From Allacma fusca (Eukaryota; Arthropoda; Collembola; Symphypleona; Sminthuridae), in NCBI GenBank assembly GCA_947179485.1, contig OX359246.1:21142001-21206000 (forward strand): a stretch of DNA of 64,000 nucleotides, written 5' to 3'. Under the pieces are notes generated by a model that saw nothing but the letters and a program-made list of their open reading frames with translations, ran no database searches and was not told the origin of the DNA. Every line of letters starts with the position of its first letter. The stretch's first letter is position 1. The position numbers and the translations under genes are program-made. Shown piece after piece: positions 23,223 through 35,100 of the stretch.

Positions 23223-25662
23223 GATAAAATATATAGATATACTGTGAAAATATTTTGAAAATTCCCAAGAAGTCCTGCTCCCTTTAACCAATGGAGTTAG
23301 TATGGGAAGAAAACTTATTTCGTTTTCAGTTTTAAAGGCTGTATGTTGATGTAGCCAAGGCGAGAATTGAGGGAAAACTTCCCACGACCAGGGAATTTTT
23401 TTTGTTTTTACAGATGACTTTTCTGCTCATGTCATCCTCCTGGTGACATGATTATAATTTTTAAGCCCTCAAATACAAGACATTTAAAAACCCGGGGATG
23501 GGTTTTCCACAGACTTTTACGTACACACATGTAATTAGTTTTAATATATAAATGGCAAACATTTTGTGTCTCCGGAATGTAGGATGGGATTAGGCCATTT
23601 GTCACAAATATTGAGATAGTCTGTCTTATATTGTCTTCGGCAGTTAAGTCTCAGGAGTGAAATGACGGCACGAATGCATATTGTTCATGCACACCAGCAT
23701 TACATCTTATTGGAACGGTTAAAAAAATTTATGACAGTATTTAGAAAAGCTATTTAACGTTGGACAATAAGTTGGAATTTAATGTAATGAGAATGTAGAG
23801 AGAGAGAGAGTTAAAAACATTCGAAGCTCTTAAATTAATTGACACTACGACAGGGAAATGAAATGCACACAATCAAAATAAATGTCAATCATTTTTGATG
23901 ACAAGGACAAGGAAATGTAATTTCCGCTATTTTTCCATCTAGTACAAAGCAATGGGCAAAGATGTTGTAAAAAATTCTATTACGGTAGCATATTGAAAGT
24001 ACCAAAAGAAATTGTGCTATTTTTTTTAAACATCACATTTGTAACTTAAGGTATTTTTTTCAAGTTAATTTCATACAAGAGACATATGAAGGTAAAAAAT
24101 ATGAAATTCAAATTGTGAATATAGTCCCAGGGTACAAGTAAACTGTACAAAAGAAAATAACAATCGACAGTGCCTCAAAGTGAGAATTTATGAAATCCTG
24201 GCTCTTAATCACAGAGTTAAGATTTAAGTTTCCACATAACTTGTCACATTCAGCCATATTTGAGTTACTGTTATTGTTAGAAACGAATAGCGTTAGCTGT
24301 CAAAGAACTTCCCCAACCACAAAATTTTCAGAAATTTATGAGCCAATATGTTTTTACATCGAACTTTCAAACGTCCATTACAAAGCTGAATATCTCTGGT
24401 TACTGTGCGCTTCATGGATAAGTAATTAATAGAACGGCAGGTACGTCTGCTACAGCAACATAAATTTTCATGTGACAAGGCAGGCAAGAGAAAATTCTTT
24501 CAAGAATTTTAGTTACTCTGGAAAAATACACTTTGAATGGGGTGTTTTATTGGAGCGGTACACATTCTAGTGAAATCATTCGACAGAATTATTCTTCGGA
24601 TCAAATTTTACCTTTGAAGTATTGGACTATATGCTAGGATGTTTTTGCTCTTATAAAGAGACTGATCTAAATACAAGGGGGGTCTGTTTTCCCTATACGA
24701 CCAATTCAATCATTCTCCACTTGTTTGGACAAAGGTTTTATCTGGAATGCAATGGTCTGACCTACATTGCTCACAACCTATTAGGTCAGGATTTAATCGG
24801 AAATTTGAAAAGGAAATGTATCTTTGAAATATTCCTTTTTGATAATAATGCGCTATATAGTAATACTTCCTGAATTACAAATATGGTACTGTTAATATTT
24901 TATGGATATAATTCAATCTCATATTTCTGTAGCTACCAACCTGCGGTTTTCAAAATGTTACGTACATATGTTCACATTCCACATGCCAATAAATACCAAC
25001 GGCGCGACATTAATGCATCACAAACTGCGCATGCCAGAAAATGCTGGAATTTAAATTTGTTCAGAACAGGGCCTGCACAAACGATTTTGTATCGCTAGAC
25101 GGCTGGAAACGCACTGCACAGTGAAAATTATCTGGCATTGCACCATCGTAGATGTGCCAAAGCTGGCTCGGGTCTGGCATTGTGCTAGAAAACAGTTGTT
25201 CATGTAATTACTAAGCTGATCCATTACAGGATTACTGCAAAAATCCTTAATAGCACAGTAACGGGATCTACAGCTACAAACCAGATCAACGCCTAAACGT
25301 TTGATTTTCTGGGATGGTGCGAGATTTTGTACTTGATCAGAAGTGTATTTGGACTTATTTGAAGCAAATTGTTCACCAATTATCATATAATGGCTGTTTG
25401 AAATCCCATCGAATTTGTAATCTGGTCCGACTTTTGACTTCAAGTTTGAATTCAAAATAAGCGATTTTTTTAAAAATATTTTGATTGCTGTGTTCAATTG
25501 GTTGTACAAAAAAACATTTAGAAATAGCAAATTTGAAGTTTTAAAGACGGCGTCAGTCCCCTTGTAAAATAGTGTTGTCCATAGGTCTGTGGGTGTGTAT
25601 GCCCCACAGTTTCCTCCGCAACTACGCTACCGAGTTCGTTCAAAAGTTTTGTTATCATTGTT
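23223..25662. other. Intergenic, no supported gene
   Basis: Several ORFs of 60-160 codons at 24190-25530 on both strands show no domain, no signal peptide and no consistent splice sites. A short GA run occurs at 23798-23811. Confidence 0.5.
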
Positions 25663-25870
25663 TCAGTGATGTGCCCGCTACGTTACGTTTACCCAACAAT
25701 AACGCAATAACGCAATAACGCAATTTTTAACGCAACGGCCTATATTTGTAGCGTGTAGTAACGTAACGGTAACGGAACTAGGGTGTGCTAAACATTTATC
25801 GGAATAACGATAACTTTTAAGTGTGTGTAAACAGAAAACGATATTGTAACGTAACGCAATGCTATCAAAT
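25663..25870. repeat. AACG-rich subterminal-repeat-like tract
   Basis: AACGCAAT is repeated three times exactly at 25701-25724. TAACG/CGTTA words recur through 25681-25860 in both orientations. The tract begins with CAGTGATGTGCCC at 25663, resembling hAT-type terminal sequence, and clustered short subterminal repeats are usual in hAT elements. No matching opposite terminus or target duplication was found, so the element assignment is tentative. Confidence 0.4.
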
Positions 25871-28800
25871 GAATGTATGCATGTAAATATATATTTTTGC
25901 ATTACGCATTGGCAGCTATTATTGGATTTGTTTGGAGTAACTGCGCATGTAAATAAACGGGGGATATGTTAAAAACTTCAGTTGGATGTGAACACCCTGA
26001 TCATCATTTATGTATGTACATTAATGAAAACATGAAAAATTTCAATAGGAAATTGTTGGCCTTGATGTCTATAATGCACCTGATTTTGCTCACAAAAAAG
26101 GATGTGAAATGAATTAAGTTTTGCCTCTACCAAAGTTCTGAGTAGATAGAAACTTATCGTGGAGTATACTGTTGCTAGTAAAATTAGAAAAATGAATTAC
26201 AATATAGGTCAAATGACGAGATTACCACATTTGGCAGTCGGGAAGTGGATCCCATTTTAGGTGAACCAAGAACTGCTGAGAAACTGTAAATATTAATGCC
26301 TTTTCGCCAGAATTCTGCCTTACCAGGAACGTCTGGTGTCACTAGATGTTTGCTATTTTAGTTTATAACGAGCGGATAATAAAAATAACAATTGCGGAAA
26401 GTAACGGCTATTTGATATTTTTTTAATGGTAACGAAAACTAACGCTGGGGTTTTATGATTAATATCGTGTTTGAGCGTTTAGTTCCATCAGAGTGTCCAA
26501 CGTTTGGGCGATTATTTCCAAAATTTAAAAAATCGAAACTGAAAAATGAAAATTTTCTCATCGTTTTCAAAATTTAGAAATATATACATTCGTACATACG
26601 AATGATGTTATATACAGTCAGTCATCCTTGGGTATCACAGCGAATGAATGCTTAGTCAGTGAATCATAAAAAGCCTCTATTTTCTATGACATCATTTGTG
26701 TACGCTCTCTTAAAGGAGGAACGAGATATTGCCATAGCTGACGCTTCCCTGCGCGGCAGTCTTAAATAATCGTGGAGCGACGACTTTTATTAAAGGAATG
26801 CACATTCAAAATTTATTAATTTAAATCGAAATGTCAGTGTATATGTTGAAATTTGAACTACTTACCTCCATGACTAGTAAGGTTTGGGAAAGAGTTTTTA
26901 GGTGCCTTCAGAACGGAATTCACATAAAAGACGTAACACTACTGCATTACCGGTCAGCTCTTTCATCGTCATGTTGTGACTTTCATACGTTATATGCTTG
27001 CGAACACTAATAGAAGGCTGGCCTCTTTTTAAGTTGAACATCTTGAATTTTCAGGCATACCGTTTCCATGTTATCCTTAAAGAAATATATGTATAGATAT
27101 AATGTTTGGGAAAATGTTAGCTGATTATAGAGTTTACATTTCTTACTATTTTGCTTGATCTTTAGGCCGCAGGTGAAAGCAGTTATGCAGAAAAGCTGCT
27201 TTCGTTTAGAATACTAGGGTTGATTTGGAGCAGCAGATATTTTGAGCTTGCTGCTCAAGAAATACTGTATTTAGACCGATGGAATGCATTTGCAATTGGC
27301 AAGCATAGTCTTTGATCTCTTGAGATTACCCAAGATCGCACATATACTGTAGCACTTAGACGTTAACAAGATTCATAATGCAAATTCTCATATTCAGTTC
27401 AATTCACATTTGTTGCAGTCGCGTTATCGTTCAGTTCAAAACTCATTCACTACATTATTTGAAACGTATATTCCATTCACTCAGTTTGCATAAATCTGTA
27501 AATATTTTAAAAACGTTCCGTTACCGAATTAACGAACTGGTTCATTGAATTGTTGAATGCATGGTTTTGTGTGTTTATGCAAATATAGGATAAATTTTAC
27601 CGATTTTCAAAGAGTTTTAGCAGCCAAAATGCGTTAAAACGTTAATTTAATTTCTGAAAAGTGGGGGGTGGGTCTCGATTGCATAGCATGTCCCTCGCTG
27701 TATTCTTTTGGGGGGAATGTCTCCCTTGTTCCCCCTATTCCCGAGTGCCTGGTTACGTATGATTTAATAACATGTTACTGTTACAGTTGCCATATTCAGC
27801 GAATATCCTGAAGAAAAAAAATTAATAAAACTTACGTAACTGTGAGCAGAAATCCCACAGCTAACTTGTTTTTCAAGTTATTGTTAGGGCTCTGAAGTAG
27901 CTAAAAACTAAAATTCTGTTATTAGAATTGGAACAGATGTAAACATGGAAAATAAACTCCCATATCTTTAAGTATGCTCCTCTGCAAGACCTTTACAAGA
28001 AGGTATTGACAGTAATTTACCCACCGTGGCTTTTAAATTAATGAAATCGTGGAACAAGAAAGTCTCATTAACTGAACATGTGAATCAGCTCACGTTTCCA
28101 CTATGAGAATATCTTTGCGAGTCCGAATTTCACGTGGGAGGGAGAATGACAGCCCATTGCAATGTACAGTGAATTACTAATCAACACTCAGCCCAATTGT
28201 AATATTCCCTGTAACTCACAATCAGACAGACAGTGACTTGAAAGTCAGAGGACTTTCTCCTGTAGTTGATGACCTCGGCAATTTCAAAAGTAGCTACAAA
28301 TTAAATTGGAAATTTGTCCTCAATTAAAAAGTACCTAATTATACCTTTTACAGAGCAGCGTCCTCAGAATAACTATTGGCCATTTATGCAACAACTAACT
28401 GTCATACTAGCTACACACTGGAAAGGGTACAGGCCGCTATAACCCACATCACAAAATTTTAATTCAGAAATGAAAAATGCACGTACCAACCACAGAACGC
28501 TTTCCTTATAAGGAGACGCATAGTATGCGCGCCTAATAGTAGCAGGAAAAGGATCTTATAGTGAAATGTATACTGACGAGGAAAATTAGCACATAGCAAA
28601 GGGGATACTGACAACAATACGTTTTTGCTCCTAGAAATAAAATGTTTTTATAAAAGGACCTTAAAAGGAGAAAGCACACTGTATTAATTGTGTTGCTTTC
28701 AGTAAAAATAAATACAAGTTGTGAGCTATTCGTGTACGAAACAATTCTGACAGTTACGAAATTCGTCAGATCAGTTTTTAAATCACAGCTTCTTATAAAT

Positions 28801-29409
28801 AAAATAAAACTTTGCTAGCACTCAGACTTGCATTTTTGGAAGCAGGATCCCGTACCAAGGACTATTTCAAAACCAGTAAAAAGTACCATTATGTAATTTT
28901 TATAAAATGTAAATATCTACTTTAACACAAGGATTAGATTCAGAATGATCATATAAATCATTTTTATCCAGGGACTGAAATCGGAATCCGCGTTTCATAG
29001 TGCCCCAAAAATTCTGAACCTCGTATGTATTCAAATGATCAGTTTCAACGATTAGTTATTGTAAGCGTAGAAACGTATAGGTGAAGAGGAATAGAATCGG
29101 ATTTTAAAAATGATTTTTGAATCCCGATACTCACAAAGTTAACAGAAACAGACAAATGAATTTAAAAAACGCTTAAGCAAAAAGTATAATTTATTACTAC
29201 ATATAAGATATAAATAATATATAAAAAGTATACATGACAAATATAAATGTCATACTGGAAAGGGGCCGAGTTAAAAGCAAACTATTCCAAACACATGACA
29301 GATTATATTTCAGAAACAGGTAAACTTTCCTAAAATGATCTTTAAGAATGTGCTCAAATTCATTGATCTTTTACTTTAAAAATATCTATCCCCTTTGAAC
29401 AGTGCAATG
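25871..29409. other. Non-coding stretch, possibly an old TA-flanked DNA element
   Basis: No gene supported. The interval 26615-27349 is bounded by similar inverted ends (CAGTCAGTCATCCTTGGGTA on the left; on the other strand from the right CAGTATATGTGCGATCTTGG) flanked by TA, as in pogo/mariner-type elements. The similarity is imperfect. Scattered TAACG words continue to about 27530. Confidence 0.35.
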
Positions 29410-29608
29410 TCAGAGAAAGTTCCCCCTCTGATGTATTGGTCTGCAAGAGCTGGAACAGGCTTCATGAATGAAAATCTCACTCTAACGCAAAGGTAGGAAT
29501 CTCAGCTGGAGAGAGTGTCTGGAGCAGGAGTGCAGTCCTTGCTGAACAGTTGGCTGTCAACCAGTCATCAAATACCCGGTTGATAAGAATATATGCCTCG
29601 GTTGTCAT
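29410..29608 (-). CDS. Low-confidence small ORF, possible two-exon reading
   Basis: From an ATG at 29608 the minus strand encodes TTEAYILINRVFDDWLTAN, a serine-threonine-leucine stretch and PAEIPTFALE. A GTGAGA donor (29480) and an acceptor TCTTGCAG (29441) delimit a 39-nt intron, giving ten more codons to a stop at 29410. It reads like protein, but no homologue is recognised and no upstream exon could be joined firmly. Confidence 0.22.
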
Positions 29609-29978
29609 GTCTCAGAGAAAATAAATTCAACTTCAATACAAATAACCTTCACTTCAAACACAATTTGATTTTTTGAGGGATTCTCATTCTAACTTACTAC
29701 ATCTGCTGGCAAAATGAATAACGGGTAAAATTAAATATTTGATGAGAACAACTTCATTCAAGCTCTATCCGTACTTTCCACAGTCTAAATTTGTTGTCAA
29801 AAAATCCTGTCATCAAAATTTAATAAAACCCTCAAGGAAAGCACTCCCTGGGGACACAGAATTTCCTGATGTTTCATTGCCGTCATCACAACCAATGTCA
29901 TTCATATTTCCTCTCACAAAAGCTCATTTAAGGAACTGGGAAAGGGTGCGATTCTGGGAACGTGTCTGAGGACAATAC

Positions 29979-30340
29979 CCAAACTGCTTTATCTAATAGC
30001 AAATTCTCTTGATTGCCTTTCCCTTCAGATCCGACCTGGAAGCCGTCAGTTAAGAGGAAGGTGTTTCCTGCGATGCCATATGGAGGCTAGAAAATGCACA
30101 TGCATGTACATATCCCTTGCTCAGAGGTTCTGAGTCAAGAAAGCAGAATTCCTCCCGGGGATTTTGAATGCTATGCACAAATTCTTCCCTCCTGTTTACT
30201 CGTATCTTGATGTTTCCCAATTCTTTCCCGTTAGATCTCCAGCAATTCTAAGAATTTTCAGGGTTGTAATTAGTAAAAGTATATTATGTACCTATAGCTG
30301 TCGTATCTTTCGGGGAGGCTCATCCAGTCTGCTTAACAAA
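29979..30340 (-). CDS. Low-confidence exon cluster with two competing readings
   Basis: Splice-like sites on the minus strand: acceptor at 30248 (AAAATTCTTAG, preceded by a branch-like TACTAAT), donor at 30199 (CGA|GTAAAC), acceptor at 30087 (GTGCATTTTCTAG) and donor at 29978. One reading joins an upstream segment ending at a GTACAT donor and runs WMSLPERYDSYR, IAGDLTGKNWETSRYD, LHMASQETPSS and a stop. The other uses phase 0 and gives NCWRSNGKELGNIKIR then PPYGIAGNTFLLTDGF. Both frames are open because the patch is GC-richer, so the choice, and whether it is a gene at all, is unresolved. Confidence 0.22.
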
Positions 30341-30350
30341 TGGATCTTGG

Positions 30351-32443
30351 TTTTCGGAGGATTGAAATTAATGCAACAAGTTCAAAGAAACTATAGAAGA
30401 GGGATTACGAGGAATTCTTTTTTCTTCACAACTTCCACTTTAAGCAGGAGGAGCACATAAAGTGGTGAATTGGAAATGTGCAAAATGCACTCATGTTGTT
30501 TTCCTTATCTATATATACATAGTTGTTGTATATAATTACATATTGTATGTATTTACGTATAAATACTTCCTTACAACTATTTATACAATATAGAATATAA
30601 TTGTTCGTGCACAAAGTTTTTCTCAAGCGTACTATCTGTATAATGAAATTTTAAGACTTACTAAACCCACATGATTCAAGAAAAGTAGCGGACTTGTAAT
30701 CTTGCTAATGAAAAATGTAACCTTTGACTCATTACTAGTCAAATTGCAAGTGTTATACATATCTATAATAAAATAATGTATATATGTGTACCTACAAGTG
30801 CATTTGGAATGAGTGGGTAAGTTAACTGTTTCAGAAACTACGATGACGCAAGACTCCAGAATCCATAATGTCAATGACTAGGGTTCTGATTTTTGACATA
30901 TTTCAATAATAAAAGAAGTAATTGAAACTTAATGAAATTTAATGTTACACCACCCCCGCGTAACATTTTGAGCCAGATATGCTCATGCTGTAATGCAATT
31001 GTACACAATATCACTATATTACCAGGAAATTCTCTCAAACATCAATCAATTCTATCCCAATATTCAATTTACAACTTCAATGGAATTTTTTGGATAGATC
31101 TCTTTCCTAGATGTTAATACACTGTGATGACAAAATGAATCCATGAAACTCGTGTTTGTAGAAATTGCTACCCAAGCAGAGCGCTATTTAAATTACAACC
31201 GTTCCCATCACTAATTAAACAAAATCTCTGCAGTTGATTTTTCGGGCTTTTCGTGATGTAAGCCCTCTGGAATACTTACAATAATTATTAGAATAATTAG
31301 AGGTTTCTACCAGGAAAGATAATTAAAATGTTTTTCTCAGATCCAGCAAATTTGACTACGTACACCTAGTAATATTCTTGAAGGCAGCAATTTATCCTTT
31401 TACCTGCAATCTTGTGCTAAGTGATTGCAGCCATTTGGCTGTCTTATTTGAATCCCAACTGATCAAAATGCATTATTAAGCAAGAATCTGTCAACTGCTT
31501 TCTTGTCATATGGGAGAGCTTAGTAAAAGTGATTTGTGAGCGACTGTTTTTTTTTTGAAAGCTTAAGGCATCATGGAAATACAAAGTATTGTGGATCCAC
31601 AGGTGATCCCAAACATTTGAGGGAAATCTGATTCGAATTCTACTAAAATATCATCCCAAGTGCATATTTTTAAATAATAGAGGAGATGAACCAATATTTT
31701 AGGGAAGCTGTACTCTTTTCATGTGAATTTGGATACGTCGTACAGCAAAGAGTACACATGAACGTTACCAGGTATTTCTCCAGGATTGTCAACCGGGATC
31801 ATTGGCATTTGGAGGATCATAAGGAGATATTGGATCAGCTCATGCAAAACTAAGTAAGTGATGTATGAATTGTGCACAATTTCCTAGATTTTGATCCATT
31901 TAGTTTCTCCAATCGGAGTACTTCCTGTTTGTAAAGCTGTTCTTTCTCTGCCACTCATCAGGACACAAGTGTCCTCAATCGTGAGTTTCTTCAGTCTTTT
32001 CAAAAAGATGATCTTGCATTACCATCTGTAAATATCTGGGTATCTATGCGTATCTATGCAATGTGCATTTAAGCCTGGCAATAATAATGCATATACATAT
32101 GCATTATGAAGGATTTTCAGTAAGAAATACAGTGCTTTTTCCTTGTAATAGAGACTCCATGGGACAAGAGCCTGTCATTCTCTATAAGAGCACAAATAAC
32201 GACCTCGCCTTATCTCTGTGAGCTCTGACCCCAAAATATTTACCTACAAATATTTTATAAGAGTTACTTCCTTGTTTGGGCTCGAGGTATCCAAATGATT
32301 CAGGCCAACCTGTAGATACACACACTCAGAATTGTTATATTGAGCACTGAGACTCTGGAAACACTGGAAAAGAGGAAAATACTTTGAAGCCAAAGAGATT
32401 TTTTTTTCAGAATGGAATTCGAGCCTTGGCTTTGCATACAATT
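30351..32443. other. Intergenic, no supported gene
   Basis: AT-rich, with short dinucleotide-like TATA/TACATA runs near 30510-30560. Nothing recognisable in either strand. Confidence 0.5.
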
Positions 32444-33435
32444 CTATTTTATAAGATCAAGCAAATCAACTTTTTCCATCAAGACGGTAAACAACGAACT
32501 CAAGCCACTACTTTTCCCACTTCTGGGAAAGCAAATCTGATTTTCTTTCTCAACTCGGGAGGAAAAATGCTCAAGTACCTGAAGAGTTTTCCGGCATTTT
32601 TACACTGATTCCATTTCTTTGACAGTAATTACATGTGTGTAAAAACCCTTGGGGGATTAGATTGAGCTTGGTATTTCTCCTAGAGCCTGGCCATTACGTA
32701 AATAACTTCCGCATATTTTTTTTATATCTTATGCTAATCCAAGATTCTTAAATAAGAACTTATTCAAAAGCATTTTAAGCAATTTTCTAGAATTTGGAAA
32801 GTGCTGCAAAAACACCACAACAATTTCCAAAAAATATGTGTATCTCTTGAAAGTACAACAGTCCTGTGGAAATGTTTAGTGTTAAAAAAATGTTTGGAAT
32901 TTTTAAGGTATGTAATTTTACAGTGAGCTTAAAACCAGAGTCTAACTATGACAACCACATGCTCTTTAGGAAAATTAATTTTGTGGATGCTTGGAATATT
33001 TCCGAATAAAAATCCTCTTATCAAGGGTTCTCTGATGGTGAGAGGGAATTCAAATTGTAATAAAAGCTAATGCATTGGCCTCCCTTATATTTCAAGGGAT
33101 ATCATGTGACATCCTTCTTATAAGGTTTCATCTATACAAGGAAGGAGCCTTACCTGAAAGACATGCTCCAGGTCAAGGATAAACTGTAGCGGTCTGGATG
33201 AAGTAGTTGTAAATGAAAGCCGCCCTCGTTTGTCAGTTTCATTCTCCACCAGGGATTTACTAAAATCCCACACACTCAAACCGAGAAGAACTTGTTGAGC
33301 AAATTCGATGGTTTTCCGAGGAGAGTAAACTGAGAGCAATATTTATTGTTTTTTAGTCTCTCTGGAATTTACTAGGGATGTCAAATATCCCAACTTGGCT
33401 TATATCCGGTTTCACCGTCTCGCCGACGAGCTTGT
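32444..33435 (-). CDS. Candidate multi-exon gene, unknown function, 3' end complete
   Basis: Three segments join with consistent phases. The upstream exon, beginning near 33435 and ending at 33373, reads KLVGETVKPDISQVGIFDIP. After a 43-nt intron (donor GTAAAT, acceptor TTGCTCTCAG) the second exon, 33154-33329, reads YSPRKTIEFAQQVLLGLSVW, then DFSKSLVENETDKRGRLSF and LQFILDLEHVFQ. After a consensus GTAAGG donor and a 575-nt intron the last exon, 32444-32578, reads VLEHFSSRVEKENQICFP and GLSSLFTVLMEKVDLLDLIK, then a stop. The composition is that of an ordinary soluble, helix-rich protein. The N-terminus was not found and may lie beyond the repeat-rich region to the right. No family is recognised. 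Confidence 0.48.
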
Positions 33436-33794
33436 CTCAAAGCGTTCAGTAATAATAATATTTTCCATTCAAAAATAATGGTAAACATTTTACGCAAAAC
33501 AGAGCATTTTCAGTGTCACAGATTTGACTCGAAATGAACAAACCAGACGATAGTGAAAACGATTTTCTACAGCTTTGATAACCAAAATAAAAAATATTAA
33601 TGTAACGTAAGTTGCACAGGAAAAATTACTATTGCGAACAGTTTCCAAATTATTTGGGAGTCCAAAGAGAAAACAACGCCACTTTAACTGTAATTATACT
33701 AATGAGTAATTACCCTAAAAAAGTTCGAATTGCCTTCTTCAAAGATTCACATGTTGTTTCTAAAAAACCGCTACCCCACTTTCCTAGAGCCCAG
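33436..33794. other. Intergenic or intronic, no supported feature
   Basis: About 360 bp with no gene-like signal between the candidate gene and the minisatellite array. An ORF starting at 33612 runs into the array and is its artefact. Confidence 0.5.
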
Positions 33795-33929
33795 TTAACC
33801 GGTAGAGGAACAGGGCATTTAAAAAATAAGGCCAATCGAAATAATGCCACCGAAATAAAGTCCACCGCAAATAAGGCCACCAATTATAAGGCCTCCGGAA
33901 ATAAGGCCGCTAAAAACAGGCCACCATGA
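33795..33929 (+). repeat. AATAAGGCC minisatellite, left inverted copy
   Basis: Degenerate units of about 15 bp on the theme AATAAGGCCACCGA run from about 33820 to 33927, preceded by GTTAACCGGTAGAGGAAC. The reverse complement of the same arrangement is found at 41385-41505. The two copies therefore face each other across 7.5 kb. Confidence 0.75.
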
Positions 33930-35100
33930 CATTTACTCGCACGGTTATAAATTTTAAAATAAGAAAAATAATTCTTCCAAGCAAATATAATTATATGAAA
34001 ACCAATATAAGTCGTCAAAAGCTCGACTGTTTGCAGTACTGCCGACTTAATGGATGCTATAGGCCTATCTATAGATGCAATCTTGAATTCAAGTTTCCCA
34101 TTTTAGATGCAATTTAAATATGCAAATATACAACTTTTAATGACCTAAAAGATGTAATTAAAATAAAATCACTACAAATGTTATGTGAAAATAATTACCG
34201 CTCAAATGTAAGAATTTTTTAAGTAAATTTTATTATAGTAAAAGTAAGTACCGCAAAGTCCGGATGACGTTGGCCCGAGTAGCTAAGTAAATTCAACTTA
34301 TAATTTCTGTATTCACTCCAGGGATTTTTGATGTTAAACTAGTAGGATACCACACGTAGTTACTGTATCGTTAACATTTCTTCATTGAAATATGGGTGGG
34401 TTTGAATCTGTTGCCCATTCTAAAATCTGTCATCTCAGAGTCAGACATTGCAATTGTGTGTTAGAGTACCACAAATTAATCTTGTAAATTGTAATTGCAT
34501 TAACGTTTGAAAACACAAGGTAACAAGAGGTATAAGCTGAAACATTGACCAATTGAAGGGGTAGTCATTTATAGAACCATTGACTACCATCAAATACGCC
34601 TAAATCAGCGCACGACATGTAAAAAATTTGACCTCACGCGATCGATGTTTCAAAATATCTGAGGCATTCATCAAGCATCACCGCAATTTGTAATCAAGGA
34701 AGAAACCCAGGGGTCGGATTTAGATAAATCTCCCTGGAGGAATTGTTTTAATTTCCCTGTCGGTCATGATGTCCCTGTTTGAAGCAAAGGTAAAACTCCC
34801 TATTGACAAAATAATTTTCATAAACCGACAAATTCAAAAATCCCTGCTAAAAAATTGTTCAATAAATTTGAAAATCCCTGGTGACAAAACCTGGGATTTT
34901 TAACAACAAAAATATTAAATGTAGTTATGATAAATTTGATTCAGAAGTGGTATTTGTTCATTTTTTGCGAATTTTTTAAAAAAATATGTTAATTAAAAAA
35001 CAATCCGGATGGTATATTTACTCCTAAACAAGTCATCAATTTGAAGGAAAACGTAATAGCTCACTTCTAATGCATTTACATTAATTTGAATTAAAATTTT
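33930..35100. other. Non-coding interior of the bracketed interval
   Basis: No gene recognised. Sequence between the left array and the transposase relic; it may hold an eroded N-terminus of that transposase, but nothing is legible. Confidence 0.4.

Noticed and set aside
24190..25530. Several ORFs up to 159 codons
   Set aside because: No motif, no signal peptide, no splice support; low-complexity AT-rich composition.
25663..27540. A single hAT element spanning the TAACG-rich region
   Set aside because: No inverse CAGTG terminus and no 8-bp duplication could be located.
29739..30085. Plus-strand ORF and a plus-strand acceptor followed by a short basic C-terminus
   Set aside because: It overlaps the minus-strand exon-like cluster and has no upstream exon in phase.
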